A stretch of 64,000 bases of DNA, from the NCBI RefSeq assembly GCF_014201885.1, contig NZ_JACHFN010000001.1:248001-312000 (forward strand). The letters run 5' to 3'. The translations under genes were made by a program, and so were the position numbers. The notes beneath the pieces were generated by a model, which worked only from the letters and a program-made list of their open reading frames with translations, was not told the origin of the DNA and made no database searches. The DNA comes from Deinococcus budaensis. Its GTDB lineage: Bacteria > Deinococcota > Deinococci > Deinococcales > Deinococcaceae. Positions 47,371-62,700 of the stretch are shown in pieces (position 1 is the first letter of the stretch; the number at the start of each line of letters is the position of its first letter).

Positions 47371-47616
47371 TCAGCCGCGTTTCCACAGCGCCGCCAGCGC
47401 TCCCGCCAGCCCGCTGGTCAGCAGCGCCAGCCCCAGCCCGCGCGCGAAGCCCGGCACGCCCCCCAGGCCCAGCCCGGCGCTCAGCAGCCCTTCGGCGCTG
47501 CCCAGCGAGCGCAGCCACAGCGGCGCGCCCGGATTCAGGCTGGCGAAGGTTCCCAGCGTCAGCGCGGCCAGCAGCAGCGTCAGTAAGGTGAGCAGCGCGA
47601 GGCCCAGCCCCCTCAC
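47371..47616 (-). CDS. Small membrane protein, possibly LapA-like
   Basis: 81 residues, GTG start, two membrane helices: LALLTLLTLLLAALTLGTFASLN (about 5-27) and GLGLALLTSGLAGALAALW (about 60-78), with a polar loop between. The first helix ending in ASLNPG resembles LapA proteins (lipopolysaccharide assembly protein A domain), but the similarity is short and low-complexity. It sits upstream of fabZ on the same strand, about 160 nt away, so it may belong to the envelope cluster. The call as a gene is moderate; the LapA name is tentative. Confidence 0.5.
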   Translation of the reverse strand: MRGLGLALLTLLTLLLAALTLGTFASLNPGAPLWLRSLGSAEGLLSAGLGLGGVPGFARGLGLALLTSGLAGALAALWKRG

Positions 47617-47759
47617 GCGCGGGCCGTTCCCGGTTCCGCCCCCGCCTGCCCCGCAGGTGTGCCCGCTGCCTGCCCGCTCCGTCTTTGCCCGCTCAGTCTT
47701 TGCACAGTGCCGCCCCGCTTGCCGTCATCGCGGGGCATTGTAGAGTGCCCCGCCCGCGC

Positions 47760-47765
47760 TACACT
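47760..47765 (+). promoter_or_regulatory. -10 box TACACT of the small GNAT-like gene
   Basis: Ends 7 nt before GTG 47773. Confidence 0.45.
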
Positions 47766-47772
47766 CCGGCGC

Positions 47773-48045
47773 GTGACTGCCTCCGGTTCTGGCTCCGGCC
47801 TGCCCGCCCGCGTCCGCGTGACCCGCCCGCCCCTGCCCCTGGCCCCGGCGCTGCGGACGGCGGCCGCGCGGCTGTGCCCCCAGGCGCCCGGAATGCTGAC
47901 GGGCGCGGCCCTGGCCGTCGCGGGCGGCGCGGTGATCGGCGCGGCCCTGCGCTGGGAGGGCGGCGAGGCCCTGAATGTGGACACCGGCTGGCGCGGGCGC
48001 GGCATCGAGGAGGCGCTGGTCCGGGCGCTGGCAACCCAGGCGTAG
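47773..48045 (+). CDS. Short GNAT-like acetyltransferase protein
   Basis: 90 residues from GTG 47773. The C-terminus LNVDTGWRGRGIEEALVRALATQ matches the acetyl-CoA loop of GNAT enzymes (R/QxxGxG/A followed by a helix), and VAGGAVIGAALRWEGGEAL resembles their central beta hairpin. Normal GNATs have about 140 residues or more, so this is a minimal or truncated form; the N-terminal strand region that binds substrate appears absent. A leaderless-type box supports expression. Substrate unknown. Confidence 0.55.
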   Translation: MTASGSGSGLPARVRVTRPPLPLAPALRTAAARLCPQAPGMLTGAALAVAGGAVIGAALRWEGGEALNVDTGWRGRGIEEALVRALATQA

Positions 48046-48084
48046 GCTGGAGGCTGCCGAACAGTCCTCCTAACGCCCGTTTGG

Positions 48085-48090
48085 TAGCCT
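48085..48090 (+). promoter_or_regulatory. -10 box TAGCCT of the acyl-CoA dehydrogenase gene
   Basis: Ends 6 nt before ATG 48097. Confidence 0.45.
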
Positions 48091-48096
48091 GACTCC

Positions 48097-49275
<1,179 letters not shown>

Positions 49276-49300
49276 CCCCACCAGGGCGCGGGCCGGGAAA

Positions 49301-49331
49301 GCCGCCTGACCCCCCGCATGGGGGGGGCGGC
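49301..49331 (+). terminator. GC hairpin after the acyl-CoA dehydrogenase, no U-tract
   Basis: GCCGCC-(TGA)-CCCCCC, a 4-nt GCAT loop, then GGGGGG-GGCGGC; strongly stable apart from a 3-base bulge. No T-run follows. Confidence 0.4.
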
Positions 49332-49341
49332 CCGCCGCGCA

Positions 49342-49370
49342 TTGCCGCGCCCGCCAGATGAGTTTATATT
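49342..49370 (+). promoter_or_regulatory. Sigma-70 promoter of spoVS
   Basis: -35 TTGCCG (49342-49347), 17-bp spacer, -10 TATATT (49365-49370), ATG 12 nt later, so a leader of only about six nucleotides. The AT-rich -10 stands out from its GC-rich surroundings. Confidence 0.75.
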
Positions 49371-49382
49371 AGAACCATTAAT

Positions 49383-49685
49383 ATGCCCCAGGCCCTGATT
49401 CCTGTCGAAACCCTGCGCGTCTCCGGCAACTCCCGGCCCAACGCGGTCGCGGGGGCAGTGGCCGCGCTGCTGCGGTCCCAGGGGCAGGTGGAGGTGCAGG
49501 CCATCGGCCCGGCCGCCGTCAATCAGGCGGTCAAGGCGCTCGCCATCGCGCGCGGGTATCTGGCGGGCGACCGCCTCGACCTCACCGTGCAGCCGTCTTT
49601 CGTCAAGCTCGATGTCGAGACCGAGGAGCGCACGGCGATGCATTTCGCGGTGCGCGGCGTTCAGGCTGACCCCGATCTTCTGTAG
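49383..49685 (+). CDS. spoVS: Stage V sporulation protein S homologue
   Basis: 100 residues. ETLRVSGNSRPNAVAGAVAALLRSQGQVEVQAIGPAAVNQAVKALAIARGYL is the SpoVS signature, an Alba-like fold that binds nucleic acid and affects septation and coat formation in Bacillus. Deinococcus does not sporulate, but SpoVS homologues are known in Deinococcus-Thermus and other non-sporulating bacteria, where the role is unclear. Well conserved over the whole length. Strong promoter and near-leaderless start. Confidence 0.92.
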   Translation: MPQALIPVETLRVSGNSRPNAVAGAVAALLRSQGQVEVQAIGPAAVNQAVKALAIARGYLAGDRLDLTVQPSFVKLDVETEERTAMHFAVRGVQADPDLL

Positions 49686-49743
49686 CGAATCCTCATAAAA
49701 CCTGAGTGGCCCCCGCTAAACTAACAGCAGGAGGACGCCTGCC

Positions 49744-50424
49744 ATGATCTTCGGCCCCTACACCATCTTGATTCTGGTTATCTTCGTCGCCTCGCTGGTG
49801 ATTCAGGGCTATCTGAGCCGCACCTACGGCAAGTGGGGCAACGTCCGCAACAGCCGTGGCCTCACCGGCGCGCAGCTCGCCCGCATGATGCTGGACGAGA
49901 ACGGCCTCTCGCACGTGCCGGTCAACGCCGTGCCCGGCAACCTCAGCGACCACTACGACCCCATCCGCAAGACCGTCAACCTGTCGGAAGCGAACTACAA
50001 CCTGCCCAGCGTGTCGGCGCTGGCCGTCGCCGCCCACGAGGTCGGGCACGCGATTCAGGACAAGGTGCGGATGCCCGCGCTGGTGCTGCGCGGCCGCCTC
50101 GCCGTGCCGCTGAGCCTGGGCATGAACCTCGCGCCGCTGCTGCTTTTGGTCGGTATCATGACTTCGCTGAGTGGCCTGCTGTGGGTAGGCGTGATCCTGT
50201 TCGCGGGCGCGCTGCTCTTTCACCTGGTCACCCTGCCGGTCGAGTTCGACGCCAGCCGCCGGGCACTCGCTTACCTGGGCCAGCGCGGCGTGGTCGCCGG
50301 GCAGGAGGCCAGCGGCGCCCGCGCGGTCCTGACCGCCGCCGCCCTGACCTATGTCGCGGGCTTCGCGATGGCCCTGGCGCAGCTTCTGAACGTGCTGGGC
50401 ATCGCGCGCAGCCAGAGCGACTGA
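49744..50424 (+). CDS. Zinc metallopeptidase (YugP family)
   Basis: 226 residues; Zn_peptidase_2 membrane protein. Seen: an N-terminal membrane helix (TILILVIFVASLVIQGYLS), GLTGAQLARMMLDENGLSHVPV, DHYDPIRKTVNLSEANYNLPSVSALAVAAHEVGHAIQ with the HExxH zinc motif near 98-102, and further helices at about 120-160 and 190-215. The GGAGGACGCC ribosome site before ATG 49744 is good. The substrate is not known. The terminator after it is a clear Rho-independent one. Confidence 0.9.
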   Translation: MIFGPYTILILVIFVASLVIQGYLSRTYGKWGNVRNSRGLTGAQLARMMLDENGLSHVPVNAVPGNLSDHYDPIRKTVNLSEANYNLPSVSALAVAAHEVGHAIQDKVRMPALVLRGRLAVPLSLGMNLAPLLLLVGIMTSLSGLLWVGVILFAGALLFHLVTLPVEFDASRRALAYLGQRGVVAGQEASGARAVLTAAALTYVAGFAMALAQLLNVLGIARSQSD

Positions 50425-50441
50425 GCCGTCAGCGTCCAGCC

Positions 50442-50477
50442 AAACGCCCCCGCATGGAGCAGGGGCGTTTTCTTTAT
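50442..50477 (+). terminator. Rho-independent terminator after the metallopeptidase gene
   Basis: AAACGCCCC / GGGGCGTTT stem (50442-50450, 50462-50470) with an 11-nt loop and a TTTTCTTTATT tail. It also separates the convergent SufT-like gene. Confidence 0.88.
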
Positions 50478-50489
50478 TGCTGGCCGCTT

Positions 50490-50854
<365 letters not shown>

Positions 50855-50855
<1 letters not shown>

Positions 50856-51169
50856 CAGCCTTTTCCTCCCTGGGTCGGCAGCCCGGCCTCGGCCCAGGCC
50901 AGCGTGCCGCCCGCCAGATTGGTGACGTCGCCGTAGCCCTGCCCCAGCAGGTATTCCCCGGCGCGGGCGCTGCGGGCGCCGCTGCGGCAGATCATGACCA
51001 GCGGCCGGTCCCGGGGCAGCTCGGCGTGGCGGGCCTCGAACTCGCTCAAGGGGAGCAGCTGCGCGCCCTCGGCGTGAAGCTCATCGTATTCGCCCTGCTC
51101 GCGCACGTCGATCAGGAGCGCGCCCTCCTGCACCAGCTGTTGCCCCTCTGCGGGCGTGACTTCCTTCAT
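50855..51169 (-). CDS. Rhodanese-like sulfurtransferase (first)
   Basis: 104 residues from ATG 51169: single rhodanese domain with LIDVREQGEYDELHAEGAQLLPLSEF and the active-site loop VMICRSGARSARA carrying the cysteine. Moves sulfane sulfur. The longer frame to 51181 is rejected because it overlaps a TATGCT box placed 7 nt before ATG 51169. Coupled to the SufT-like gene downstream. A second rhodanese gene diverges from the other side of the same 85-bp gap. Confidence 0.88.
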
Positions 51170-51176
51170 GCCGCCC

Positions 51177-51182
51177 AGCATA
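51177..51182 (-). promoter_or_regulatory. -10 box TATGCT of the first rhodanese gene
   Basis: Minus-strand TATGCT, 7 nt before ATG 51169. Confidence 0.45.
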
Positions 51183-51242
51183 CAGGCGGGCCGCCCCGCC
51201 GGACCGTGGTGCGGGCGGGGGTCGGCGGCGCCGGGAGCGCCC

Positions 51243-51248
51243 TACACT
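51243..51248 (+). promoter_or_regulatory. -10 box TACACT of the second rhodanese gene
   Basis: Ends 6 nt before ATG 51255. Confidence 0.45.
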
Positions 51249-51254
51249 TTCTCC

Positions 51255-51533
51255 ATGCCCCTCCCCGACGGCGTGACCCTGATCGACCTGCGCCCCGCCG
51301 AGCTGCGCTTCCGCGAGCCGCTGGAGCGCCTGACCGCCCTGCCGGTGCGCGCCGTGGCGCTCGGCGCCATCGAGGGCGGCACCCACGGCCTGGGGCCAGA
51401 GCTGGGGCCGCTCGTCGTGATCTGCGAGCGCGGCGCCCGGTCGGGCCTGGCCGCCCGTTTCCTGCAAGCCGACGGGCTGGACGCGGCGGCCTACCCGGGA
51501 GGCGTTCCGGCCCTGCGCCGCGAGACTTCCTGA
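51255..51533 (+). CDS. Rhodanese-like sulfurtransferase (second)
   Basis: 92 residues: DGVTLIDLRPAELRFREPLERL, then the loop LVVICERGARSGLAARFLQADG with Cys in the active site, and AAYPGGVPAL. Compact rhodanese domain, diverged from the neighbouring one on the opposite strand. Start ATG 51255 with a TACACT box 6 nt upstream. Function beyond sulfur transfer is inference. Confidence 0.82.
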   Translation: MPLPDGVTLIDLRPAELRFREPLERLTALPVRAVALGAIEGGTHGLGPELGPLVVICERGARSGLAARFLQADGLDAAAYPGGVPALRRETS

Positions 51534-51589
51534 CTGCCGGACACCTGAGCGTGAAGGAAAGGCCCAGGCGGCCCTCCCCGCGCGCCTTT

Positions 51590-51595
51590 TACCCT
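51590..51595 (+). promoter_or_regulatory. -10 box TACCCT of the following hypothetical gene
   Basis: Ends 7 nt before ATG 51603. Confidence 0.45.
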
Positions 51596-51602
51596 GATCC
51601 GC

Positions 51603-51941
51603 ATGGACCTGTCCCCCGATCAGTTCGAGAAGATGGCGAAAGCCACCTGCGCCGCCTACTCCGCCCGCCTCGGGCCGTCGCTCAGCCTGACGATGGGGGA
51701 GGGGGGCCAGCCGGACGAGGTGCTGTTTGTGCTGCGCCACCAGACCACGCCCTCGGCCGAGGTCTCCGGGGCGGCGGCGCGCGTGACCCGTCCGGCGGTG
51801 GAGCAGGGCGGCGCCGACGCCTTCCAGCGGGTGCTCGACCACCTGCTCGACCTGAACGAACGCGGCGAGCTGCCTGCGGGAGAGGCGTTGCCCGTCGTCT
51901 GCGAGATCACCGCCGGGGGCGAGTTCCGCACGCTGGGCTGA
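51603..51941 (+). CDS. Hypothetical protein
   Basis: 112 residues, no family recognised. It is soluble, alpha/beta-like: MDLSPDQFEKMAKATCAAYSARLGPSLSLTMGEGGQ, VLFVLRHQTTPSAEVSGAAAR, then FQRVLDHLLDLNERGELPAGEALPVVCEITAGGEF. Two cysteines. Good coding bias and a TACCCT box support it as a real gene. No function can be assigned. Confidence 0.62.
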   Translation: MDLSPDQFEKMAKATCAAYSARLGPSLSLTMGEGGQPDEVLFVLRHQTTPSAEVSGAAARVTRPAVEQGGADAFQRVLDHLLDLNERGELPAGEALPVVCEITAGGEFRTLG

Positions 51942-51990
51942 GGCCCGGGTCCCTGGTTCCCCCGCTCACGCTCGGGCCGCGCCCCTCGGC

Positions 51991-51996
51991 TAGACT
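51991..51996 (+). promoter_or_regulatory. -10 box TAGACT of the U32 gene
   Basis: Ends 8 nt before ATG 52005. Confidence 0.45.
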
Positions 51997-52004
51997 GGCG
52001 CGTT

Positions 52005-54563
<2,559 letters not shown>

Positions 54564-54635
54564 TCCCGGCGCGCGCCAGGCTTCATGAAGCCGGGTCGTG
54601 TATTCAGGCCACGCCGCGCGGCCGGGAAACCCGGT

Positions 54636-54641
54636 TACGAT
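54636..54641 (+). promoter_or_regulatory. -10 box TACGAT of the DUF402 gene
   Basis: Ends 5 nt before ATG 54647. Confidence 0.35.
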
Positions 54642-54646
54642 GGTCC

Positions 54647-55186
54647 ATGCCCCCCGCCGAACCCGTCAAAACCGAACGTCATGACGTGGCCGCGCGGCAG
54701 CACCACACGAATACCGGCGTGCGCCCCGTCCAGCTTTACCGCGAGCACACCCACGGCCTGTTCGTCGCCCGCGACTTCGTGGCCCACCCGCGCATTCGCC
54801 ACTGGCAGGCGCACCTGCTCCCGGCGCCTGGGCTGGTGGTCTGCCGCTACGATTTTCACGGGGCGCGCGAACACGACTTCTACCTCGACATCGCCACGAT
54901 CACCCGCGCGGGTCACCTGTGGAGCGTGCGCGACCATTACCTCGACGTGATCGTGCAGGACGGCACGGCCGCCGAGATCGTGGACACCGACGAACTGCTC
55001 GCCGCGCACCGGGCCGGATTTCTGGGCGCGGCCGAGTTGCACCACGCGGTCACGGTGGCGCACGGCGTCCTCTCGGGTCTGGCCCGCACCCGCTATGACC
55101 TGGGCGCTTGGCTGGCCGCTCAGGGGGTCACGCTGGAATGGCTCCCGGTGCCTGAATACGCGGTGCCCGAATATGCGGGCGCGTAG
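54647..55186 (+). CDS. DUF402 domain-containing protein
   Basis: 179 residues. PAPGLVVCRYDFHGAREHDFYLDIATITRAGHLWSVRDHYLDVIVQDGTAAEIVDTDELLAA is the DUF402 pattern (FomD/YgaC relatives). Some family members hydrolyse nucleoside diphosphates or small phosphonate-nucleotides; DUF402 acidic residues (YLDV, DTDEL) that bind metal are present. Actual substrate unknown. Start ATG 54647 has a TACGAT box 5 nt upstream. The next gene is 25 nt downstream with its own box. Confidence 0.82.
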   Translation: MPPAEPVKTERHDVAARQHHTNTGVRPVQLYREHTHGLFVARDFVAHPRIRHWQAHLLPAPGLVVCRYDFHGAREHDFYLDIATITRAGHLWSVRDHYLDVIVQDGTAAEIVDTDELLAAHRAGFLGAAELHHAVTVAHGVLSGLARTRYDLGAWLAAQGVTLEWLPVPEYAVPEYAGA

Positions 55187-55199
55187 GCCAGGGAGCGGC

Positions 55200-55205
55200 T
55201 AGCCT
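55200..55205 (+). promoter_or_regulatory. -10 box TAGCCT of the nucleotidyltransferase gene
   Basis: Ends 6 nt before ATG 55212. Confidence 0.4.
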
Positions 55206-55211
55206 CGACCC

Positions 55212-55943
55212 ATGCCCGCCCCCAGCCCCACTCCTCGCAACCCCGCCGCCCAGGCCAGTCTGGAAGGCGCCCTGCCCGCCGCCCTCGCCCGCATCGCGGC
55301 CACGCCGGGCGTGTACGCGGCGCTGTGGTGCGGCAGCGCGGCCCGGGGGGAGGCGGACGCCCACAGCGACCTCGACATTCACGCCCTGGTGACCGGGGAC
55401 CACCGCTGGCGGTCCAGCTTCGTGGCGGGCGGCGTCCCGGTCGAGGTCTTTCACAACCCGGCGCGGAAGGTGCGGGCGATGCTCGCGCAGCCTGACCACG
55501 CCACCGTCGCCATGTTCGCCGGGGGACGGGTGCTGCTGCCGCACCCCGATCTGGACGCGCTGTTCGGGGAGGCCCGCGCTCTGTACGCGGCGGGTCCCGC
55601 CCCACGTCCCCTGACGCCCGCCGAGCGGCACACGCTGCTCGACGAGGTGGTGGAGGCGCGGGCGGCCCTGACGGAGCCGGTTCATCCCCTGCTGGTGGCG
55701 AGCGCCGCCGGGAGGCTGGTGCGGGCGCTCTACGCGGCGCGCGGCTGGTGGGAGGTCAAGCCGCGTGTCTGGCCGCGCGACCTGGCCCGGCGCGGCGCCC
55801 CGGAAGCTGGACTGCTGCACGCTGTTCTCAGCGAAGCCTCAGCCGCCGAGCGGCAGACGGCGCTGGAAGCCCTGGCCTTCTCCCTCCTGCCCGGCGGCCT
55901 GGACTACGGCGAGAGCGCGAGCGAAGCCCAGACGGTCGCCTGA
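55212..55943 (+). CDS. Nucleotidyltransferase-domain protein
   Basis: 243 residues. NTP_transf_2 fold motif ALWCGSAARGEADAHSDLDIHALV (GSxxRG...SDxD, residues about 38-57) gives the metal-binding Asp pair; the rest (from about 95) is helical. Resembles stand-alone minimal nucleotidyltransferases and aminoglycoside-nucleotidyltransferase relatives; what it nucleotidylates is unknown. A cognate HEPN toxin-antitoxin partner is not seen next door. Convergent with bshC, whose stop is 5 nt away. Confidence 0.8.
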   Translation: MPAPSPTPRNPAAQASLEGALPAALARIAATPGVYAALWCGSAARGEADAHSDLDIHALVTGDHRWRSSFVAGGVPVEVFHNPARKVRAMLAQPDHATVAMFAGGRVLLPHPDLDALFGEARALYAAGPAPRPLTPAERHTLLDEVVEARAALTEPVHPLLVASAAGRLVRALYAARGWWEVKPRVWPRDLARRGAPEAGLLHAVLSEASAAERQTALEALAFSLLPGGLDYGESASEAQTVA

Positions 55944-55947
55944 AGCC

Positions 55948-57513
<1,566 letters not shown>

Positions 57514-57648
57514 CGTGTGTCCTTCCTGGGGCTTGCCTCATAGGAGTTTCGCTTCATACAGGCCACCTTCGGGCGACGGGAGAGGCAGGCGCCCCGTCCC
57601 CTTCGCCACTGCGCTTTGGATTCTACAGTGCTTGTTCCCGCCGCGTGC

Positions 57649-58323
57649 CTAACGCAGCGGCTCACGCGACGCCGTGAGCAGCCCGGCGCGGTCGGTCAGG
57701 ATGATCCGGCGGTAGCCCAGATCGAGCAGGCCGCGCGTGCGGAAGTCGCCCAGCAGTTTGGTGATCGTCTCGCGCGTGCTGCCGACCACGTGCGCGAGGT
57801 CCTGATGCGACACCCGCTCCTTGAGCGCCAGCGCCGCCCCGTCGGGCCAGGGTCCCTCGCGCTCGGCCAGGGTCAGCAGCGCCAGCGCCAGCCGCTGCGA
57901 GACCTCCATGAACACCAGCCCCGAGAGCCGTTCTTGCACCCCGCGCGTCTGCCGGGTGACCTGCTCGGTGAGCGCCACGCCTACCGCCGGATGGGTGCCG
58001 GTCAGCCGGGTCAAGGTCTCGCGCCCCAGCAGCAGCGCCTCGGTGTCGTCCATCGCCTCGGCGTACATGCCGTAGCTCGCGCCGGTCAGCAGGGCCGCCG
58101 TGCCCAGCAGGTCCCCGGGGCCATGCACGTCCAGCGTCACCTCGCGCGCCCCGGCCCCCAGGCGGTAGAGCCGCACGCTGCCGCGCGTCAGCACGAACAG
58201 CGTCTCCGCCGCGTCCTCCGGGTGAAACAGCAGGCCCCCCCGCGCCCAGCGCCCCCCCCGGGCGGCAGCCACCACCTGTGCTTGCGTCTCCTGCGGCAGC
58301 GCCCCAAACGGCCCGGACATCAT
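57649..58323 (-). CDS. Crp/Fnr family transcriptional regulator
   Basis: 224 residues from ATG 58323. N-terminal cyclic-nucleotide-binding-like beta-roll (LLFHPEDAAETLFVLTRGSVRLYRLGAGAREVTLDVHGPGDLLGTAALLTGASYGMYAEAMDDTEALLL), dimer helix, and a C-terminal winged helix with HQDLAHVVGSTRETITKLLGDFRTRGLL. The beta-roll lacks the Cys set of oxygen-sensing Fnr, so it is not an Fe-S sensor of that kind. The frame upstream to 58344 is less likely because of a CACACT box 6 nt before ATG 58323. A second ATG follows at once. Downstream of the TagA gene start on the opposite strand; bshC lies beyond. Confidence 0.9.
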   Translation of the reverse strand: MMSGPFGALPQETQAQVVAAARGGRWARGGLLFHPEDAAETLFVLTRGSVRLYRLGAGAREVTLDVHGPGDLLGTAALLTGASYGMYAEAMDDTEALLLGRETLTRLTGTHPAVGVALTEQVTRQTRGVQERLSGLVFMEVSQRLALALLTLAEREGPWPDGAALALKERVSHQDLAHVVGSTRETITKLLGDFRTRGLLDLGYRRIILTDRAGLLTASREPLR

Positions 58324-58329
58324 GGGGAC

Positions 58330-58335
58330 AGTGTG
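58330..58335 (-). promoter_or_regulatory. -10-like CACACT of the Crp/Fnr gene
   Basis: Minus-strand CACACT, 6 nt before ATG 58323. Confidence 0.35.
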
Positions 58336-58511
58336 GCATATCAAGTCCCCACAGTCCGCCTGAGCGGGTCCGGCGTCAACAGGCAGGTCCGGCCCAGTTC
58401 CGTGCCCCTGGCGCGGGGCGCCCTCCCTACCCGCTGCGGCCCCGGCCTGGACGGGCGAGCGCCGTTGTCAGTGCCCCTGACCCGCCTCCCAGCCCCCTTG
58501 ACCCCCCGTGT

Positions 58512-58517
58512 TACAAT
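58512..58517 (+). promoter_or_regulatory. -10 box TACAAT of the TagA/WecG gene
   Basis: 11 nt before ATG 58529. The in-frame GTG at 58508 overlaps it and is rejected as start. Confidence 0.5.
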
Positions 58518-58528
58518 CCGCGCCACGC

Positions 58529-59305
58529 ATGAGCCGACCCGACCTCACTCCGCCGCCCCCCAGCGGCAAGCGCCTGAGCCTGCTTAACCTGCCGCTGGAT
58601 GTGGTGACGCTGGAACAGACCCTCGACCGCCTGGGCGACTGGATGTTCCGCGCCCCCCGCGCGCCGCACACGGTCGTGACCCTCAACCCCGAGATCATCG
58701 TGCAGGCGCGCACGCATCCCGAGTTCGTGGACGCGGTGCAGGAAGCCGATCTGGTGACCGCCGACGGGGTGGGCATCGTCTGGGCGGCGCGGCAACTGCA
58801 CCGCCAGGAGGTCCCGCGCGCGCCCGGCTACGACATCGTGCGGGGGCTGATGGAGCGCCACGGCCCCGAGCTGCGGGTCTTTTTCCTGGGGGCCAAGCCC
58901 GGCGTGGCCGAACAGGCCGCCCAGAACGCCGTGCGCGACTTCGGGGTTCAGGTCGCGGGCGTCCACCACGGCTATTTCGACCCGGCAGAAGACCAGCGGG
59001 TCGCGGACCTCGTCGGCGCGTCGCGGGCGCACCTCGTCCTGACGGCGATGGGCGCCGGGCGGCAGGAAGTTTTTAACCAGTATTGGCGCCAGGTGCTCGC
59101 CGCGCCCGTGCTGATCGGCTGCGGCGGCGTGATCGACGTCCTGGCCGGGACCGCCGATCTGGCCCCGGCCTGGACCCGCAAGCTCGGGGTGGAGTTCATC
59201 TGGCGGGTGGGCCTGGACCGCAAGCGCTGGAACCGGGCGCCCCGCCTCGTGCAGTTCGTGCGGCTGGTGCAGGTGGAAAGGCGGCGGCTGGCCCGACAGG
59301 GCTGA
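58529..59305 (+). CDS. WecG/TagA/CpsF family glycosyltransferase
   Basis: 258 residues, family GT26. Seen: LLNLPLDVVTLEQTLDRLGDW, HTVVTLNPEIIVQARTHPEFVDAVQEADLVTADGVGIVWAARQL (signature with the catalytic Asp), VFFLGAKPGVAEQAAQNA and GAGRQEVFNQYWRQVLAAPVLIGCGGVIDVLAGTADLAPAWTRKLGVEFIWRVGLDRKRW. Transfers UDP-ManNAc(A)-type sugar to lipid-linked intermediates in wall or surface polysaccharide synthesis; donor specificity is not readable. ATG 58529 chosen as above. Confidence 0.92.
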   Translation: MSRPDLTPPPPSGKRLSLLNLPLDVVTLEQTLDRLGDWMFRAPRAPHTVVTLNPEIIVQARTHPEFVDAVQEADLVTADGVGIVWAARQLHRQEVPRAPGYDIVRGLMERHGPELRVFFLGAKPGVAEQAAQNAVRDFGVQVAGVHHGYFDPAEDQRVADLVGASRAHLVLTAMGAGRQEVFNQYWRQVLAAPVLIGCGGVIDVLAGTADLAPAWTRKLGVEFIWRVGLDRKRWNRAPRLVQFVRLVQVERRRLARQG

Positions 59306-59316
59306 GGGCTGAGGCC

Positions 59317-59709
59317 TCAGCGCGTTCCGGCCAGCCCCAGATCGCCCCCGAACGTCCCCTCCCAGGCGTTGAGCACCCGGCCTCCACGTACCAGCAGCAC
59401 CGTGGGGTAGGCGCCGACCCGCAGCGCGCGGGCAAAGGCAGTGGCCTCAGGGCCGCGCCAGACGTTCACGCCCGCCGGGGCCGGGGCAGGCACGTCCTCG
59501 GCGTTCACCGCGCGTACCGGCAATCCGGCGGCCAGCACCGCGCTCCACAGCTCGCCCAGGTCGCCGCAGTCGTGCGAGTACACCACGATCACCTCGCGCT
59601 CGCCGGAGGTCCAGGGGTGCGCCGGCAGGACGTCGCCCAGCCGCACCCGCGCGTCGGCGGCCGGGGTTCCCAGGGCGAGCAGCAGCGTGAGCAGGGGAGC
59701 ACGTCTCAT
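59317..59709 (-). CDS. Secreted thioredoxin-like protein with one cysteine
   Basis: 130 residues from ATG 59709. Signal peptide MRRAPLLTLLLALGTPAADA; mature part REVIVVYSHDCGDLGELWSAVL and VRAVNAED, VGAYPTVLLVRGGRVLNAWEG, which follow the thioredoxin strand-helix order and end with a cis-Pro-like YPT. Only one Cys (HDCGD) is present where thioredoxins have CxxC, so a classical dithiol reaction is unlikely; a monothiol or structural role is possible. The longer frame to 59793 is not needed. Function unknown. Confidence 0.68.
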   Translation of the reverse strand: MRRAPLLTLLLALGTPAADARVRLGDVLPAHPWTSGEREVIVVYSHDCGDLGELWSAVLAAGLPVRAVNAEDVPAPAPAGVNVWRGPEATAFARALRVGAYPTVLLVRGGRVLNAWEGTFGGDLGLAGTR

Positions 59710-59775
59710 GCCCGGCATGATGCCCGCCCCGGGCCGCCGCGCGTGTAACCGCCCGGTGAGAGCCGCAATGTCCAG

Positions 59776-59809
59776 AAAACGGCGCCCCCACACGGAACAG
59801 GGGGCGCCG
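59776..59809 (-). terminator. Rho-independent terminator after the PBP1A gene
   Basis: CGGCGCCCCC / GGGGGCGCCG stem, 10-nt loop, followed on the minus strand by TTTTCTGG. Good stem, short U-tract. Confidence 0.8.
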
Positions 59810-59831
59810 GAGACGGGAGAAGGTCCGGGCT

Positions 59832-62210
<2,379 letters not shown>

Positions 62211-62274
62211 AAGAAGGTCTCCTTGGCCGGGCGCACAGCAACAAGGCGCCCAGCAGAACAACGCGGCGGGGGAG

Positions 62275-62653
<379 letters not shown>

Positions 62654-62659
62654 CCCTCC

Positions 62660-62665
62660 ATGATA
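62660..62665 (-). promoter_or_regulatory. -10 box TATCAT of the receiver gene
   Basis: Minus-strand TATCAT, 7 nt before ATG 62652; the gap includes GGAGGG, so leaderless or SD-led initiation are both possible. Confidence 0.4.
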
Positions 62666-62700
62666 GAGCAGCCGCCCGCCAGGCCGCTGAACCGGGCATG

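Noticed and set aside
55212..55943. MNT/HEPN toxin-antitoxin pair
   Set aside because: The nucleotidyltransferase has an intact active site but no adjacent HEPN gene; neighbours are DUF402 and bshC.
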